Source: Chitinophagaceae bacterium (GTDB lineage: Bacteria > Bacteroidota > Bacteroidia > Chitinophagales > Chitinophagaceae). Taken from it: a stretch of DNA of 64,000 nt. Where the stretch lies: positions 711,501-775,500 of the forward strand of contig JADJLJ010000002.1 of the NCBI GenBank assembly GCA_016710165.1, in the 5' to 3' direction. This document shows positions 9,246 through 17,470 of the stretch, in pieces. A model generated the notes under the pieces. That model made no database searches, was not told the DNA's origin, and saw only the letters and a list, made by a program, of their open reading frames with translations. Each line of letters starts with the position of its first letter. The first letter of the stretch is position 1. A program made the translations under genes and the position numbers.

Positions 9246-10541
9246 ATGACAGAAATATTGATCATATTCGGGCTTATCCTGGTTAACGGGATATTTTCCA
9301 TGGCCGAGATCGCCCTGGTATCATCCAGGAAAGCAAGGCTGGAAGGCCAGGCAAATAAAGGCGACGAAAAGGCAAGATCGGCACTGAAGCTGGCCAGTCA
9401 TCCGGATGTTTTTCTTTCTACCGTGCAGGTTGGGATAACGCTTATTGGTCTTTTGACCGGTATTTTTTCCGGGGAGAAATTAAAGACCCCCATTGCTGAA
9501 TATTTCAGCCGCTTCGAATGGTCGAGGAATTACAGCGAGGGGATCGCTACTGCCGTGATCGTTGTGGTGCTTACTTATTTTTCTCTTGTATTGGGAGAAC
9601 TGGTTCCCAAAAGGATTGGCCTGGCAAGGCCGGAATATATTTCCAAGCATTTAGCCAGGCCCATGGGTTGGCTGAGCAGGATCACGTTCCCTTTTATCTG
9701 GTTACTCACCACATCCACCCACCTTATTGTAAAACTCTTCAACCTGAAGGTTACTGATAACCAGGTGACCGAAGAAGAGATCAAAGCCATGATCTCCGAA
9801 GGCAGTGAGCACGGAGCCATTGAAGAAGAAGAAAAGGATATTATTGAGCGTATATTTCACCTGGGCGACCGGAACATCACTTCCCTGATGACACACCGTA
9901 CCGATATCGTCTGGTTCGACCAGCTGGATACGGTGCAGCTATTTAAAGACCGGTTTGATGTGCTTACGTATTCCACCTACCCGGTATGTGATAAACAGGT
10001 GGATGATATTACCGGGGTGGTCTTTGTAAAGGATATCTTAAAAGCATCACCGTCAACCCTGCTTAAAGACCTGGCCAAACCGGCGATCTTTGTTCCGGAG
10101 AATAACAGCCCGTACCAGTTGCTGGAAAAATTCAAGGAGACAAAAATCCATAGTTGCTTTATCGTAAATGAATACGGTACCCTGGAAGGGATGATTACGC
10201 TGAACGACATACTGGAAGCGATCGTAGGCGATGTGCCGCAAAGCGGGCAGGAAGAATATGGGATAGTGAACAGGACCGACGGGACCTTTTTGGTAGATGC
10301 CCAGATACCCTTCTATGATTTTTTAAGCCATTTTGAAAAGACGGAATGGATGAATGAAGGCGAACACGATTTTGACACCCTGGCTGGTTTTGTATTGTAC
10401 GAACTGAAGCATATTCCTGTAACGGGCGAACGTTTTGACTGGAAGGGATTCGATTTTGAGATCATTGACATGGATGGGCAGCGGATCGATAAACTGCTGG
10501 TGAAGATATCGGAAGAGATAAAGGAGGAGATGGGGGAATAA
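9246..10541 (+). CDS. CNNM/CBS-domain transporter (hemolysin C/TlyC-like)
   Basis: A 431-residue membrane protein with an N-terminal CNNM (DUF21) transmembrane domain (residues about 1-170, with FSMAEIALVSSRKARLEG, QVGITLIGLLTG and LGELVPKRIGLARP typical of the family), two CBS domains (about 195-320, including LMTHRTDIVWFD and EYGTLEGMITLNDILEAIVGD) and a C-terminal CorC/HlyC domain (about 340-425). Members are linked to magnesium or cobalt efflux and are often mislabelled hemolysins. The start lies three bases after the PAP2 stop. The gliding protein GldE belongs to the same superfamily, but nothing nearby supports that role. Confidence 0.88.
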   Translation: MTEILIIFGLILVNGIFSMAEIALVSSRKARLEGQANKGDEKARSALKLASHPDVFLSTVQVGITLIGLLTGIFSGEKLKTPIAEYFSRFEWSRNYSEGIATAVIVVVLTYFSLVLGELVPKRIGLARPEYISKHLARPMGWLSRITFPFIWLLTTSTHLIVKLFNLKVTDNQVTEEEIKAMISEGSEHGAIEEEEKDIIERIFHLGDRNITSLMTHRTDIVWFDQLDTVQLFKDRFDVLTYSTYPVCDKQVDDITGVVFVKDILKASPSTLLKDLAKPAIFVPENNSPYQLLEKFKETKIHSCFIVNEYGTLEGMITLNDILEAIVGDVPQSGQEEYGIVNRTDGTFLVDAQIPFYDFLSHFEKTEWMNEGEHDFDTLAGFVLYELKHIPVTGERFDWKGFDFEIIDMDGQRIDKLLVKISEEIKEEMGE

Positions 10542-10666
10542 GTTTGTGGTTTGAAGTTTATGGTTTGAGAGAGTAAAATGAGTTTAAAAACTTTTCAACC
10601 TGCTTACTCCCAACTACAAACCATAAACTACAAACTGGTTTACACCCAACCTCAAACTTCAAACCT
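10541..10666. repeat. inverted heptamer arrays, probable convergent terminator
   Basis: Units such as ggtttga and agtttat (10541-10568) are answered by inverted units such as aaactac and caaactt (10611-10666), every one in 7-base phase. The arms can pair, and the element lies exactly between the stops of two convergent genes, so a terminator-like role is likely. Confidence 0.65.
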
Positions 10667-10678
10667 GTAACAGTATTC

Positions 10679-11194
10679 CTAAAACTCAAAACCGGCCTTA
10701 TCCTCCGGATTGACAAGCTTGGTGCTTTTCCTGTTGCCATTTACAATTACGTGGATGATGCTGATCTGCTCTTTCTTGTATTCAAAAAGGATATTATCTG
10801 TAACCTCCAGTTTTTTCACGGAGGGGATATTGTTCGCCTGGTAAAAACTGACAATGCCTTCTTCCTGCTGTTCGTAGCCCAGGAATTGAAATGCAGCAGG
10901 TTTCCCGTCCGTCTTTACGATAAGATGTTTCAGAACATAGGCACTCACTAATTTTTCCATCGCCGTTTTATCTTTCGGGTTCAGCAGGTCAATAGGGGTG
11001 TTGTATTGCTGCCGCAGCGTTTTTTCAAAATCATCGGTGAATATCTTGCAGCTCATCTCCAGTGTTTTGTCCCTGGCATTGTGCTCAATTTCGGTAACAC
11101 TAACATAGATGGGGTGAAACGTCTTTTCTGCCGGGGCCGGACCGGTAAGTAAAAATCCGCCAACCATCAACCACTTAAATAAGAAACCTGCCAT
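10679..11194 (-). CDS. DUF6702 exported protein
   Basis: A 171-residue protein with an N-terminal hydrophobic signal (residues 3-20, ending near PAPAEKTFHP) and the family core HPIYVSVTEIEHN...LEMSCKIFTDDFE. This core is what I recognise as DUF6702, a Bacteroidota family of unknown function. It is divergent from the HupE/UreJ gene (85 bases between starts), with the M1 peptidase beyond, a neighbourhood I recall from other Bacteroidota. No catalytic residues are evident. Confidence 0.75.
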   Translation of the reverse strand: MAGFLFKWLMVGGFLLTGPAPAEKTFHPIYVSVTEIEHNARDKTLEMSCKIFTDDFEKTLRQQYNTPIDLLNPKDKTAMEKLVSAYVLKHLIVKTDGKPAAFQFLGYEQQEEGIVSFYQANNIPSVKKLEVTDNILFEYKKEQISIIHVIVNGNRKSTKLVNPEDKAGFEF

Positions 11195-11279
11195 TTAGCA
11201 AAGAGATTAGTAAAAAATCGTTTCTTTAAAGATATTTGAAGGTCAAAGCTACTACAAACACCTAAGGGAAAACACATTG

Positions 11280-11858
11280 ATGGGGGATTTAGGATTTTAT
11301 TTTGAAATGGGCTGGCATCACATTGTTGCCTGGGATGCTTTGGATCATCTGCTCTTTGTTTTGGCTTTAAGCGCCATTTACCTCATCGGCAACTGGAAAC
11401 AGGTACTGGTTTTGGTAACTGCTTTCACCATCGGGCATTCGCTCACCCTGGCATTAAGTGTTTACGACGTTATCCGGGTAAGCGATAAATGGGTGGAATT
11501 TTTAATACCCTGCACGATCGTAATTACGGCGGTGCTGAACCTGCTGGAGAAGGATTATGAACCCCGGTCGCTGCGGCTGAATTATTTTTTAGCTTTGTTC
11601 TTCGGGCTGATACACGGGCTTGGCTTTGCCAATGCCCTTCGTTTCATGCTGGCAAAGGACCAGGGAATCGGGTGGAGCCTTTTTGGATTTAATATAGGAC
11701 TGGAAGCCGGGCAGGTTGTGGTGGTGATGGGGATATTACTGGCAGGTTTCCTGGTGGTGAACAAAGCAGGACTGAAAAGGAAGTGGTGGGTATGGAGTTT
11801 GTCGGTCGTTGCATTCAGCATAGCAGCTAAAATGGCCTGGGAACGTTTCCCGGCTTAG
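11280..11858 (+). CDS. HupE/UreJ-family membrane protein
   Basis: A 192-residue polytopic membrane protein of the HupE/UreJ_2 type. It has the early histidines GWHHIVAWDALDHLLFV, the TIGHSLTLAL helix and the FFGLIHGLGFANAL helix, all characteristic of these putative nickel/cobalt permeases. About six spans are predicted by eye. The ATG at 11280 is chosen over the TTG three bases earlier. No hydrogenase or urease gene is in the window, so the metal substrate is uncertain. Confidence 0.8.
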   Translation: MGDLGFYFEMGWHHIVAWDALDHLLFVLALSAIYLIGNWKQVLVLVTAFTIGHSLTLALSVYDVIRVSDKWVEFLIPCTIVITAVLNLLEKDYEPRSLRLNYFLALFFGLIHGLGFANALRFMLAKDQGIGWSLFGFNIGLEAGQVVVVMGILLAGFLVVNKAGLKRKWWVWSLSVVAFSIAAKMAWERFPA

Positions 11859-11925
11859 TACTACAAAGCTTAAGCGAAGTTGTACTGATAAATCTTAAAA
11901 TAAATCAAAACCTCAATAATCTAAA

Positions 11926-14328
11926 ATGAAACAAGTATCAGCCATTGTGCTTTTGTTGTTCGTCAGCATTTGCACAAATGCCCAGGACATTAAGAACAAC
12001 CCGGGCAGCAACCACGGTAACCGGTTTGAACAACTGGGAACCATTCTTCCCACACCAAATGAATACCGTACCGCCAGTGGTTCACCCGGTCCCAAATACT
12101 GGCAGCAACGTTGCGATTATGATATTACCTGCGAACTGGATGAACCCAACCGTCGTTTATTTGGTAAAGAAACAGTTACTTATTACAACAACTCTCCCGA
12201 TGTGTTGACCTACCTCTGGCTTCAGCTGGATGAAAACCAGCACAGCAATACTAACAATTCGGGTTATCAAAGCAGCAATACCATGCCCCGGACCATTACG
12301 GAGCAGGACATAACCAGGTACAGCGGAAAGCTTGATAAGGAAAAGGAATACGGGGTTAACATAACCCGGGTGGCCGATGCTTCCGGTAAATTACTGAAGT
12401 ACAGCATCAACAAGACCATGATGCGTATCGAACTGCCCCAGTCACTTAAACCCGGGCAAAGTTTTGTCTTTAAGGTTGACTGGAATTATAACATCATCGA
12501 AAGAACAAAATATGGCGGTCGTGGCGGTTTTGAATATTTTGCCGAAGACGGTAATGACCTGTATACGATGACACAGTGGTTCCCACGCCTTTGTGTGTAC
12601 AGCGATTTCCAGGGATGGCAGAATCACCAGTTTGTGGGTTCCGGCGAGTTTGCACTGGTGTTTGGAAATTATAAAGTGGCCATGACCGTACCGGCCGATC
12701 ACGTGGTGATGAGTACCGGCCAGTGCCAGAACTACCCGGCGGTTCTATCCGCGAAGGAACTGCAGCGCTGGAATGCTTCACAAACTGCCAAAGATGTTAC
12801 AGAGATCGTAACCCTGGATGAGGCGAAGGAAAAAGAAAAGACAAAATCCAAAGCAAAGAAGACCTGGATATTCAAAGCCGATATGGTCCGTGATTTTGCC
12901 TGGGGTTCTTCCCGTAAATTCATCTGGGATGCCATGCCAACCAACGTGGAAGGAAAGAAAGTGATGTGCATGAGCGCTTACGGAAAAGAAGCCTATGCCC
13001 TTTACCGCAGGTACAGCACAAAAACCGTGGCACATACCATTAAGAGCTATTCAAAATTCTCTATTCCATATCCATACCCGGTTGCCCAAAGTTTAGAAGC
13101 AGCCAATGGTATGGAATACCCGATGATCTGTTTCAATTTTGGCCGTACAGAAAAAGACGCAACCGGAAACTACAGCGCCAACAGCACGTACAGCGAAGGA
13201 ACCAAGAATGGTATGCTGGGTGTTGTGATACATGAAGTGGGACATAATTTCTTCCCCATGATCATCAACAGCGACGAAAGACAATGGACATGGATGGATG
13301 AAGGCCTGAATTCTTTTGTTGAATACCTGACGGAGGAATTATTTGATAATAAATACCCGGTCAGCAAAGGACCTGCTTACAAGATCGTTGATTACATGAA
13401 GCTGCCTAAAGACCAATTGGAGCCCATCATGACAAACAGCGAGAACATCATCCAGTTTGGTCCCAATGCATACAGCAAGCCGGCAACCGGTTTGAATATC
13501 CTGCGTGAGACCATCATGGGAAGGGAGAATTTTGATTATGCGTTCCGGGAATATGCAAGACGCTGGGCATTCAAACATCCAACACCTGCCGACCTGTTCC
13601 GTACCATGGAAGACGCAAGTGCTGAAGACCTGGATTGGTTCTGGAGAGGCTGGTTCTATGGAACCGAAGCCTGCGATATTGCATTGGATACCGTAAAATG
13701 GTCGGTACTTAATACCGAAACGCCTGCTGCACCCAATGCCGGTACCGGTACCAGGAAGATCCCTGTAGCAAAACCGGTGTTAAATACCTTCGATGATATC
13801 TCCAAGATCCGAAACAGGGAAGACAAGAAGATCGTGTTTGCCACCGATGCCGATGAATCCTTAAGGGATTTTTACTGGAGGTACGACCGCGGACTTGCAA
13901 AAATTGACAGTACCCCATTTGAAATAACTGCCCCGGCCGTAACAGCAAACAATTATACAGAAGCCGAACGTTTTGCCATTGCCGGGAGCAAGTATATGTA
14001 TGAACTTACCTTCAGCAACAAAGGCGGACTGGTGATGCCCATCATCGTTGAATGGACATTCAAGGACGGCACCAAGCAGGTGGACAGGATAGCGGTACAG
14101 GTTTGGCGCAAGAACGAGAATAAAGTGATCAAAACCTTTATGAAGGATAAAGAGGTAGCATCCATTCTGATCGACCCGATGAGGGAAACTGCCGACATTA
14201 ACACGGGTAATAACACCTGGCCTGCTTTTGCAGTGCCAAGTAAGTTCCAGTTGTTCAAAGGAGGCGGTGGCCAGCCAAGGGGAGCCGTTGGCGGAGTGAA
14301 CCCGATGCAGAAAGAAATAAAGAATTAA
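11926..14328 (+). CDS. M1-family metallopeptidase, exported
   Basis: An 800-residue zinc aminopeptidase of the gluzincin M1 family. A signal peptide (residues 1-20, ...FVSICTNA) precedes the N-terminal beta domain. The substrate-anchoring GAMEN-type motif appears as NGMEYPMI. The zinc site is H436-E437-V-G-H440 with the third ligand E459 in WMDEGLNSF, at the normal spacing. The C-terminal 200 residues are beta-rich. No T9SS sorting domain is visible at the end, so a periplasmic location is likely. It follows the HupE gene by 67 bases and ends at a strong hairpin terminator. Confidence 0.9.
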   Translation: MKQVSAIVLLLFVSICTNAQDIKNNPGSNHGNRFEQLGTILPTPNEYRTASGSPGPKYWQQRCDYDITCELDEPNRRLFGKETVTYYNNSPDVLTYLWLQLDENQHSNTNNSGYQSSNTMPRTITEQDITRYSGKLDKEKEYGVNITRVADASGKLLKYSINKTMMRIELPQSLKPGQSFVFKVDWNYNIIERTKYGGRGGFEYFAEDGNDLYTMTQWFPRLCVYSDFQGWQNHQFVGSGEFALVFGNYKVAMTVPADHVVMSTGQCQNYPAVLSAKELQRWNASQTAKDVTEIVTLDEAKEKEKTKSKAKKTWIFKADMVRDFAWGSSRKFIWDAMPTNVEGKKVMCMSAYGKEAYALYRRYSTKTVAHTIKSYSKFSIPYPYPVAQSLEAANGMEYPMICFNFGRTEKDATGNYSANSTYSEGTKNGMLGVVIHEVGHNFFPMIINSDERQWTWMDEGLNSFVEYLTEELFDNKYPVSKGPAYKIVDYMKLPKDQLEPIMTNSENIIQFGPNAYSKPATGLNILRETIMGRENFDYAFREYARRWAFKHPTPADLFRTMEDASAEDLDWFWRGWFYGTEACDIALDTVKWSVLNTETPAAPNAGTGTRKIPVAKPVLNTFDDISKIRNREDKKIVFATDADESLRDFYWRYDRGLAKIDSTPFEITAPAVTANNYTEAERFAIAGSKYMYELTFSNKGGLVMPIIVEWTFKDGTKQVDRIAVQVWRKNENKVIKTFMKDKEVASILIDPMRETADINTGNNTWPAFAVPSKFQLFKGGGGQPRGAVGGVNPMQKEIKN

Positions 14329-14350
14329 GTACACCGATCTGAAAAATATA

Positions 14351-14380
14351 AGCTGTCTCCAAGGAGGCAGCTTTTTTTTT
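14351..14380 (+). terminator. rho-independent terminator after the M1 peptidase
   Basis: The stem agctgtctcc / ggaggcagct (one G-T pair) with a two-base loop is followed by a run of ten T residues. Confidence 0.88.
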
Positions 14381-14493
14381 ATACCCTCATGTTTATAACA
14401 GGCTGTTAGTTCTTTTATTGCCATCATGCAGGGGAGTAAGAACAAAAATTAACTACCTTACTGGTCGTATAAAAAACAGCCTTGAATTTTAAA

Positions 14494-16578
14494 ATGAAAT
14501 CTTCAAATATGAAACACCACCTGGCCCATAAATTTAAAAGCATTGTATTGTATTCTGCGGCCTGTTTATTTATTCTGCCGCCCCTGAAAACCGGTGCACA
14601 AAGCCTTGCAGTGAACACGACCGGGGCCACGGCCAATGCATCTTCCATACTGGATGTAAGCAGCACTAACAAAGGCGTACTTATCCCCAGGGTGGCTTTA
14701 ACAGGAACAACGGATGTAACAACGATTGCAAGTCCTGCCACCAGCCTGCTCATCTATAATACCGTAACCGTGAGTAATGTAACACCCGGTTATTATTACT
14801 GGAATGGATCGGCGTGGGCAAAGGTTGTTTCCGGTACTGCCTGGTCATTAACCGGCAACAACGGAACATCTGCAGCAACAAATTTCATCGGCACTACCGA
14901 TAACGTAGCGTTTAGTTTCCGGGTCAATAATCAAAAAGCCGGATTGATCGATGTAAACAGTAACCTGTTCCTTGGTTACCAGGCAGGTAATGTGAATACG
15001 GGTATTGAGAATACAGGCATAGGTTTCCAGGCGCTTTATACCAATACAATTGGATCCAGTAATACGGCAATGGGTACTTATGCGCTTGCTTCAGCCATAG
15101 ACGGGGTTGCCAATACCGCAACCGGCGCCTGGGCACTTGGTTTTAGCAGCCAGAGCGCATTTAATTCTGCATTTGGGTTTAATGCAATGACACATGTTTC
15201 AACAGGATCGAATAATTCAGCATTCGGCGCTTATGCACTTGATGGTTCACCGTTCATGACAGGAAACGATAACACAGCAATGGGATACCAGGCGCTTAAC
15301 AAGAACTTTGATGGCAATAAGAATGCAGCTTATGGAAGAGAAGCATTATTTAATAACCTGGGTGGTAATGAGAATACGGGTATCGGTTACCAGGCGCTTT
15401 CTTCCAACTTCAGTGGCAACTATAATACAGCAACCGGATCACAGGCCCTGAAAGGGAACGGATCAGGAAGTTATAATGTGGCCAACGGGTACCAGGCCCT
15501 CAATACCGGGAGCGGATCGTACAACACGGCCATTGGTTATTCTGCTATGGGAGGATCCGGCAGCGGTTCTAATAATACAGCAGTGGGGAATACAACACTT
15601 CCCTTGAATTCCACCGGAATTGATAATACCGCTGCAGGATCTTTGGCACTTGCAGAAAACACTACCGGTTCAACCAATACTGCCGTGGGAAGCAACGCAC
15701 TAAGGACAAACCATAACGCCAGTAATAATGTAGCCGTTGGTTATAATGCGTTGGCGGGTACCAATAATGATGGAAACACGGCTGTAGGAACAAATACCGG
15801 ACTTAACGGAAGTAATGGAACCAACTGTACCTTCATCGGCTACCAGGCAGGCATCAATTCCGGAGGCCTTACCAATGCAACAGCCATCGGTTATAATGCA
15901 ACGGTCACTTCAAATAATAGCCTGGTGCTGGGCGATATAGGCAATATCAGCGTGGGTATTGGTATTTCAAATCCTTCCGATGTGCTGCATGTGAAGGGAG
16001 CAGGGGAACACCAGGTTACCATTGAAGCATATGCCTTACCTGTGGGACTGCTTTTTAAAGAAGCCGGTGCAGATGCAGGCCGGATACAACATCATGGAAG
16101 CGGAAGTTATCTCCAGATCCAGGATTATACAGCAGGCTGGTTCGAAACAGGACTCGTGATAAACCAGGGCAGTGTGGGCATCGGTACAACAGGGCCCACC
16201 GCAAAATTATCTGTCAATGGTACGGCCAATAATGCCACGGGGGTCTGGGCGGTATTTTCTGATGAACGGATCAAAACAGTTACCGGTAATTTTACGGATG
16301 GACTGAATGTGATCAAAAGGATCAACCCGGTGATGTATGCATACACAGACAAAGCGCCTTACAGAACGGATGACGTGCAGATAGGCATTTTGGCCCAGGA
16401 CCTGGAGAAGGTCGCCCCATACATGGTATCAAAAAGATCATATAAGGAGTTCAGTGACCTGCGGGAGGTGAACAACCAGGCTTATGTGTTTCTCCTGATC
16501 AACGCGGTAAAGGAACAGCAGAATAAGATCGAGGAACTGGAAAGATCATTGAAAGAGCTTAGCCTGAAGATCAAATAA
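14494..16578 (+). CDS. surface protein with YadA-like beta-roll and S74 self-cleaving chaperone domain
   Basis: A 694-residue exported protein. A signal peptide (about residues 14-36, ending TGAQS) precedes a Bacteroidota head region (ASSILDVSSTNKGVLIPR). Residues about 150-480 hold some 18 degenerate beta-roll repeats of the NTAxGxxAL type. The C-terminal peptidase S74 intramolecular chaperone domain begins at SDERIK. In phage endosialidase tail spikes the matching Ser and Lys form the autocleavage dyad; here they are S589 and K594. The end (about 660-694) is a predicted coiled coil, as in trimeric S74 proteins. The ATG at 14494 is preferred to a TTG upstream. There is no T9SS signal, so the export route is unclear. 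Confidence 0.85.
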   Translation: MKSSNMKHHLAHKFKSIVLYSAACLFILPPLKTGAQSLAVNTTGATANASSILDVSSTNKGVLIPRVALTGTTDVTTIASPATSLLIYNTVTVSNVTPGYYYWNGSAWAKVVSGTAWSLTGNNGTSAATNFIGTTDNVAFSFRVNNQKAGLIDVNSNLFLGYQAGNVNTGIENTGIGFQALYTNTIGSSNTAMGTYALASAIDGVANTATGAWALGFSSQSAFNSAFGFNAMTHVSTGSNNSAFGAYALDGSPFMTGNDNTAMGYQALNKNFDGNKNAAYGREALFNNLGGNENTGIGYQALSSNFSGNYNTATGSQALKGNGSGSYNVANGYQALNTGSGSYNTAIGYSAMGGSGSGSNNTAVGNTTLPLNSTGIDNTAAGSLALAENTTGSTNTAVGSNALRTNHNASNNVAVGYNALAGTNNDGNTAVGTNTGLNGSNGTNCTFIGYQAGINSGGLTNATAIGYNATVTSNNSLVLGDIGNISVGIGISNPSDVLHVKGAGEHQVTIEAYALPVGLLFKEAGADAGRIQHHGSGSYLQIQDYTAGWFETGLVINQGSVGIGTTGPTAKLSVNGTANNATGVWAVFSDERIKTVTGNFTDGLNVIKRINPVMYAYTDKAPYRTDDVQIGILAQDLEKVAPYMVSKRSYKEFSDLREVNNQAYVFLLINAVKEQQNKIEELERSLKELSLKIK

Positions 16579-16587
16579 AGTTTCAAC

Positions 16588-17415
16588 ATGAAAGGAGCAG
16601 TAAAATTTATTTTCCTGTGCGTATGCATATGTTTTTTTTCAGCGACTGCAAATGCAGGTACGGTCGATACGGTTTCCATCTACAGCAACAGTATGCACAG
16701 GCAGATAAAAGCGGTGCTGATAAAACCAGGCAGCTATCAAAATAAGTCCAAAAGGTTTCCGGTGGTTTATCTCCTGCATGGTTATGATGGCTGGTACAGC
16801 AACTGGATCATCCGGGCACCGGAGTTAAAGAACCATGCAGACACGTATCAAACCATCATTGTTTGCCCGGACGGAGCAGTGAGCAGCTGGTATTTCGACA
16901 GCCCGGTTGATAAAAATTACCGCTACGAAACATATATCACCGTTGACGTGGTGCGATACGTTGACAAGAACTACCGGACCATCGCCGATAGGAACCACCG
17001 GGCCATCACCGGGCTCAGCATGGGCGGGCACGGCGCTTTATTCCTTGCCCTGCGGCACTCCAATATCTTTGGCGCTGCCGGGAGTATGAGCGGCGGGCTT
17101 GACCTCAAAGAAGTAGGGTACCGGTTTGACCTGCCCAAACGGATAGGGGATACGGTCCGTTATGCGAAGAACTGGCAAGATCTGTCTATCCTGGGCCTGG
17201 CAGAAAAATATACCGGCACAAAGCTGAAAATAATATTCGACTGCGGGGTCAACGATATTTTCATCGGGGGCAACCGCAGGCTGCATCAAAAAATGCTTGC
17301 CCTCAAAATTCCCCACCAGTATACGGAAAGGGCCGGTGCTCACAACTGGGATTACTGGCGCAGTTCTGTGCCGTACCACCTGGCCTTCTTCCGGGATTTT
17401 TTCAATAAAAAATAA
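16588..17415 (+). CDS. exported alpha/beta-hydrolase esterase (CE1/esterase D-like)
   Basis: A 275-residue serine esterase with a signal peptide (residues 1-23, ...FSATANA). The alpha/beta-hydrolase features are PVVYLLHGYDGWYSNW (oxyanion region), nucleophile elbow GLSMGG with S144, acid DCGVNDIF and catalytic-histidine region GAHNWDYW. The layout matches carbohydrate esterase family 1 (feruloyl/acetyl esterases and S-formylglutathione hydrolase relatives). It starts nine bases after the surface-protein stop and precedes the GH97 glucosidase, suggesting a role in carbohydrate use. Exact substrate unknown. Confidence 0.82.
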   Translation: MKGAVKFIFLCVCICFFSATANAGTVDTVSIYSNSMHRQIKAVLIKPGSYQNKSKRFPVVYLLHGYDGWYSNWIIRAPELKNHADTYQTIIVCPDGAVSSWYFDSPVDKNYRYETYITVDVVRYVDKNYRTIADRNHRAITGLSMGGHGALFLALRHSNIFGAAGSMSGGLDLKEVGYRFDLPKRIGDTVRYAKNWQDLSILGLAEKYTGTKLKIIFDCGVNDIFIGGNRRLHQKMLALKIPHQYTERAGAHNWDYWRSSVPYHLAFFRDFFNKK

Positions 17416-17418
17416 TCG

Positions 17419-17435
17419 TGTGTAAATTTTACACA
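17419..17435. promoter_or_regulatory. 17-bp palindrome upstream of GH97 gene, candidate operator
   Basis: TGTGTAAA and TTTACACA flank a single central T, four bases after the esterase stop and 36 bases before the GH97 start. It has no following T run, so a protein-binding site is more likely than a terminator. No regulator gene lies next to it. Confidence 0.45.
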
Positions 17436-17470
17436 TTAAATTGTTAGATTTATACCCTAAAACGATTGTC

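Noticed and set aside
9246..10541. Hemolysin or GldE gliding protein
   Set aside because: The domain layout is that of a CNNM/CBS metal transporter, and no gliding genes are nearby.
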